NCBI GenBank assembly: GCA_949742535.1
Contig: CATJQX010000107.1
Span: 1 to 37,703 of the forward strand
Reading direction: 5' to 3'
Length of the DNA stretch: 37,703 nucleotides
Source of the DNA: an uncultured Muribaculaceae bacterium
GTDB taxonomy: Bacteria > Bacteroidota > Bacteroidia > Bacteroidales > Muribaculaceae
Positions 34,985-37,703 of the stretch are shown here, piece by piece. The stretch's first letter is position 1. Every line of letters starts with the position of its first letter. Below the pieces are notes generated by a model. That model made no database searches. It was not told the DNA's origin and saw only the letters and a program-made list of their open reading frames with translations. Both the position numbers and the translations under genes were made by a program.

Positions 34985-35644
34985 TTACTTGCCGGCCGCG
35001 GCTGCTGCAGCGGCTGCACCACGGGCGGCGCGGGTAAGCTGCACTGCGCAAACGACAGCTTCTTTGGGAGTTACCATCTCGAGGCCGGGGAAGTGGAGCT
35101 CGCCGATCTGGAGGGTCTTGCCGAGACCGAGGTGGTCTACGTTGATGACAAGACGTTCGGGAACTTCGGTATATACAGCTTTCACTTTGATCTTCTTCAT
35201 TGACAGAGTGAGCTTACCACCGGCTTTCACACCTTCGGCGTGGCCTTCAAGTTTCACAGGCACAGAGATCACAACGGGTTTGCTGTCGTTTACTTCGAGG
35301 AGGTCAATGTGAAGGATGTTGTCTTTTACAGGGTGGAACTGCACTTCGCGGAGCACTGCCATTTTCTTCTCGCCGTTTACTTCAAGCTCGATTGCGAAAA
35401 TGTCGGGGGTGTATATGAGTTTGCGCACGTCGTCGTTGCTTACTACGAGGTCGGTGGAGATGATACCGCGTCCGTTCTCGATTTCAACGATTTTTTCACC
35501 GGGTTTGAGTGTGCCGGTGTAGGGGAGTGCGAAAGGTTCGCCGCCGTTGAGCACTACAGGGATTTTGCCTTCGCTGCGAAGAGTTTTGGCAGCTTTCTTA
35601 CCGAGGTTTGTGCGGGGTTCGGCCGCGAGGGTGTAAGTCTTCAT
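34985..35644 (-). CDS. rplY: 50S ribosomal protein bL25 (Ctc/TL5 type)
   Basis: Binds 5S rRNA in the large subunit. At 219 residues it is the long, two-domain form: an N-terminal L25 domain (RTNLGKKAAKTLRSEGKIPVVLNG, then VQFHPVKDNILHIDLLEV) and a C-terminal TL5/Ctc beta domain. The C-terminus ends in a run of eight alanines before GK, encoded by varied Ala codons. It has its own strong promoter and terminator upstream of pth. Confidence 0.96.
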   Translation of the reverse strand: MKTYTLAAEPRTNLGKKAAKTLRSEGKIPVVLNGGEPFALPYTGTLKPGEKIVEIENGRGIISTDLVVSNDDVRKLIYTPDIFAIELEVNGEKKMAVLREVQFHPVKDNILHIDLLEVNDSKPVVISVPVKLEGHAEGVKAGGKLTLSMKKIKVKAVYTEVPERLVINVDHLGLGKTLQIGELHFPGLEMVTPKEAVVCAVQLTRAARGAAAAAAAAGK

Positions 35645-35740
35645 ACTTTTAATTAAATTTAGTTGTGTTACTCAAAATTAATGTGTAATTAATTTCCCAT
35701 CACACAGGGGACAGCTGATGGCCTGTGGCCAAAAGCGGTG

Positions 35741-35771
35741 CAAAGTTACGCATTTTCTCCGGAATGGCAAA
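35741..35771 (-). promoter_or_regulatory. promoter of the bL25 gene
   Basis: On the minus strand, TTTG (plus 35771-35768) and TAACTTTG (plus 35748-35741) match both boxes exactly with 19 bases between. Transcription would start near 35734, leaving a 90-base leader that begins with a TGGCC/GGCCA hairpin (35719-35731). Confidence 0.78.
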
Positions 35772-35792
35772 GTTTTTTGACGCGAAGTTTTG

Positions 35793-36524
35793 TCATTTGC
35801 CTGTTCGCCATTCGCTGTAAAGCAGACCGGGCAATGTTTTGACTATGTGGTAACAGCGGTTGAACTGTTTTTTCGGCTCCTGTGTGAGCCGGTAGATGAA
35901 TTCAAGATGGCTGTCGACCATCCATTGCGGTGCACGTTTCGCGGTTACGCCGCTGAAAAATTTGAATGCGGCTCCTACGGCTATCATCACTCCGTGGTTC
36001 AGGTGCGGTTTAAGCCGATGCATGAAATATTCCTGTTTCGGAGCGCCGAGCGCGACCCATACGATGTCGGCGTGATCAGCTTCTATCATGCGGGCGATGG
36101 CTTTGTAATCGAATTCATCGACGCTGCAGAACGGGAGTTCGTGAAACGACATGTGTTCCACTTCCGGATTCCATCCCGTAAGCGTCTTTTTAAGACCGTC
36201 GAGGATACTTTGCTGGGTGCCGAGAAATATCATGCGGTATCGTCGCGAGCGTATGATGTCCTCAAATATCTCGCTTCCGCTATATTGACTGAATTTCTTG
36301 CCGTACAGCCACTTTATATACAGCGGCACGTATGAGCTGTCACATATAGCAAACATTCCGTCGCGTATTACTTTCAGATATTCCGGAGTGCGGTTTGCGA
36401 TATTGAGAATCACGCCGTCGGCGACACAGATATAATCTGCTCCAGGGGCTTTCAGACGTGATGTGATTGCATTATGAACCGCTTCGCGATCAAATTCGTA
36501 GGTAATGTTGAAGAAGGTTTCCAT
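35793..36524 (-). CDS. WecG/TagA/CpsF-family glycosyltransferase
   Basis: A 243-residue GT26-type enzyme that transfers a sugar (often N-acetylmannosamine or its acid) onto a lipid-linked acceptor at the inner face of the membrane. Landmarks are YICVADGVILN, a downstream aspartate in AICDSSYVPLYIKWLYG (D62) that may match the catalytic base, the VWVALGAPKQE motif, and the C-terminal GAAFKFFSGVTAKRAPQWM with EFIYRLTQEP. It is the last gene of a minus-strand polysaccharide run entering from the right, 29 bases after the acyltransferase. Confidence 0.92.
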   Translation of the reverse strand: METFFNITYEFDREAVHNAITSRLKAPGADYICVADGVILNIANRTPEYLKVIRDGMFAICDSSYVPLYIKWLYGKKFSQYSGSEIFEDIIRSRRYRMIFLGTQQSILDGLKKTLTGWNPEVEHMSFHELPFCSVDEFDYKAIARMIEADHADIVWVALGAPKQEYFMHRLKPHLNHGVMIAVGAAFKFFSGVTAKRAPQWMVDSHLEFIYRLTQEPKKQFNRCYHIVKTLPGLLYSEWRTGK

Positions 36525-36553
36525 ACGGTGTAATCTTCAGTATGACAGTGAAA

Positions 36554-37618
36554 TTATCGGTATCGGACCAGACCGGGCGCGGAAAACAGCATGCGTTTTA
36601 CCAGCGACAATGCGAATGATCCGACAAAAATTATGGGGACAATAATGAAAAAATATATGCCGAAAGAAGCCTGGTCTACAAAATAGTGTGACTTGAACCA
36701 GGGGTATATCATGCTGTCAAATATGTAGCAGCACAGATACATGTCGAGGGACAGGAGGGAGATCCAGTAGATGGAATTTGTGACAATGCGTTTGCCGCAC
36801 TCCAGGTCGTACATCATCAGAAATATGGCTATTGCGGATAGTGCGCCAAAGACTCCGAAACAATCACCGAGGATTGAAATCTGCGTGTGACCGGGCATTA
36901 CGATCATTGAGAAAACGGGCGGTATGATACCTATCGCAAGGATAACAGACAGTAAAAGCCATCTGCAGATGTGTGGTGTATATTCCCGGATGTATGCTCC
37001 GACGATGTAAAATGTCAGTGGGTAGCAGTCGCGCCAGAATTCGGGCAAAACATGCAGTCCATACCGGTTTGTGAACGTCGGAAGGAAGGTGATGAAAGAA
37101 AGGATGATAATGAAAAACATCTTGTGACGTCGGGTTGCTATACCTTTGTAAAGTATGTTTATGAATGGCACAAGAAGAAACAGCCCGATCCACATCTCAA
37201 TATACCATCCATATGGGAATGCGGAAAAGTTCAATATCTTTTTTACCGCTGTAAGTATTGAAATTTGGTCTCCCGCATAAAAGTGACGGAACAGCAGCGT
37301 AACTATGCAGAAAAATACATAGGCTATCAGTACGCGCCATATGCCTGAATAATATTTTCTGCTTAGGGTTTTGTTGATATTCAGGTATCCTGTCAACATT
37401 ATGAATAGCGGCACACCAGCGGCAAATACGGATTGGGCGACAGACTGTATCGTCATTGAGATCCCCGCCATCGGGGTAGTGCGGAAAGCTGTGTGTAAAG
37501 AGAAAAAATGCCCTGCTATTACGCAGAATATGGCAAACGCCCTGACAAGATCAAGACCGAATGCCCGGGAGGATGTTTTGCCCCCCCTATTTGCTTTTGT
37601 TAAAACGTTGAAAATCAT
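36554..37618 (-). CDS. acyltransferase family 3 membrane protein
   Basis: A 354-residue membrane protein with about ten hydrophobic helices. The N-terminal signature RAFGLDLVRAFAIFCVIAGHFF, containing the catalytic histidine H37, marks acyltransferase-3 enzymes that O-acetylate or otherwise acylate sugars in surface polysaccharides. The ATG at 37618 is preferred because it overlaps the stop codon of the upstream gene in ATGA, a coupled junction; an in-frame GTG at 37651 lies inside that gene. The glycosyltransferase neighbours place it in polysaccharide modification. Confidence 0.88.
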   Translation of the reverse strand: MIFNVLTKANRGGKTSSRAFGLDLVRAFAIFCVIAGHFFSLHTAFRTTPMAGISMTIQSVAQSVFAAGVPLFIMLTGYLNINKTLSRKYYSGIWRVLIAYVFFCIVTLLFRHFYAGDQISILTAVKKILNFSAFPYGWYIEMWIGLFLLVPFINILYKGIATRRHKMFFIIILSFITFLPTFTNRYGLHVLPEFWRDCYPLTFYIVGAYIREYTPHICRWLLLSVILAIGIIPPVFSMIVMPGHTQISILGDCFGVFGALSAIAIFLMMYDLECGKRIVTNSIYWISLLSLDMYLCCYIFDSMIYPWFKSHYFVDQASFGIYFFIIVPIIFVGSFALSLVKRMLFSAPGLVRYR

Positions 37619-37703
37619 TGCGATATGATGAATTTGAGTAGCGTGTTCCACTTCTGGGAAATGACTTCGGTGGAATATTCCGATTTCAATTTATCGTGTG
37701 CGG
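37615..37703 (-). CDS. C-terminal fragment of a probable glycosyltransferase (truncated by the window edge)
   Basis: An open frame enters from the right edge and stops with TGA at 37617-37615, giving 28 residues that include EYSTEVISQKWNTLLKFI. This ending resembles the last helix of GT4-type glycosyltransferases. Its stop overlaps the acyltransferase ATG by four bases. The family call rests on this short tail and on the neighbours only. Confidence 0.6.
   Translation of the reverse strand, partial: AHDKLKSEYSTEVISQKWNTLLKFIISQ

Noticed and set aside
34749-35656. Plus-strand frames of 138 and 187 codons opposite the bL25 gene
   Set aside because: They are antisense to a conserved ribosomal protein gene with its own promoter and terminator; the larger one also crosses the terminator.

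Overview
The window looks like a chromosomal segment of a Bacteroidales bacterium, most plausibly from the Muribaculaceae or a near relative (the family is an inference). Pointers are Bacteroidetes-style promoters (-33 TTTG, -7 TAnnTTTG), a Rho factor with a very long disordered insertion, the gene order DUF1599 / BT_3928-like / tpiA / SPOR / folE, and families typical of the phylum (DUF3943, DUF4136, DUF4886). Most of it is core housekeeping sequence. There is no phage, transposase, CRISPR array or rRNA.

Left part (1-11.9 kb): rho on the minus strand with a long leader, then a plus-strand run of a degenerate ThiE homologue, kdsB (Kdo activation for LPS) and an M16 peptidase homologue lacking its zinc motif. 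A DUF3943 envelope protein lies convergent to these. After a divergent promoter come a LolC/E-type permease, rsfS, ftsH and a di-iron hemerythrin protein fused to a LuxR DNA-binding domain.

Middle part (12-19 kb): a four-gene cassette (zinc-ribbon TM2 protein, small acidic protein, agmatine deiminase, N-carbamoylputrescine amidase) converts agmatine to putrescine. It is bracketed by two related repeat elements with about 22-bp terminal inverted repeats. The second element ends four bases before the start codon of an AAA ATPase-DUF4435 (TOPRIM-like) fusion, whose architecture resembles a single-chain PARIS defence effector. A long hairpin, a DUF4136 lipoprotein and an NhaC-type antiporter follow.

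Right part (19-37.7 kb): gyrA followed by a TPR protein on the minus strand; clpC and htpG (protein quality control) on the plus strand; a DUF4886 protein; tRNA-His(GTG) with a clear promoter and terminator; then DUF1599, a DoxX-like protein, tpiA, a SPOR protein and folE. Convergent to these are an S4-domain protein, pth and the ribosomal protein bL25 gene with a strong promoter. The right edge enters a surface-polysaccharide cluster: WecG/TagA-type glycosyltransferase, acyltransferase and the tail of another probable glycosyltransferase.

The observations most worth follow-up are the two nested inverted-repeat elements, the AAA-DUF4435 fusion with an altered Walker B motif, the hemerythrin-LuxR regulator, the inactive-looking M16 and ThiE homologues, the frame ambiguity at the antiporter's N-terminus, and the tRNA-His/mRNA arrangement. 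All calls were made by reading the sequence; no database search was run.
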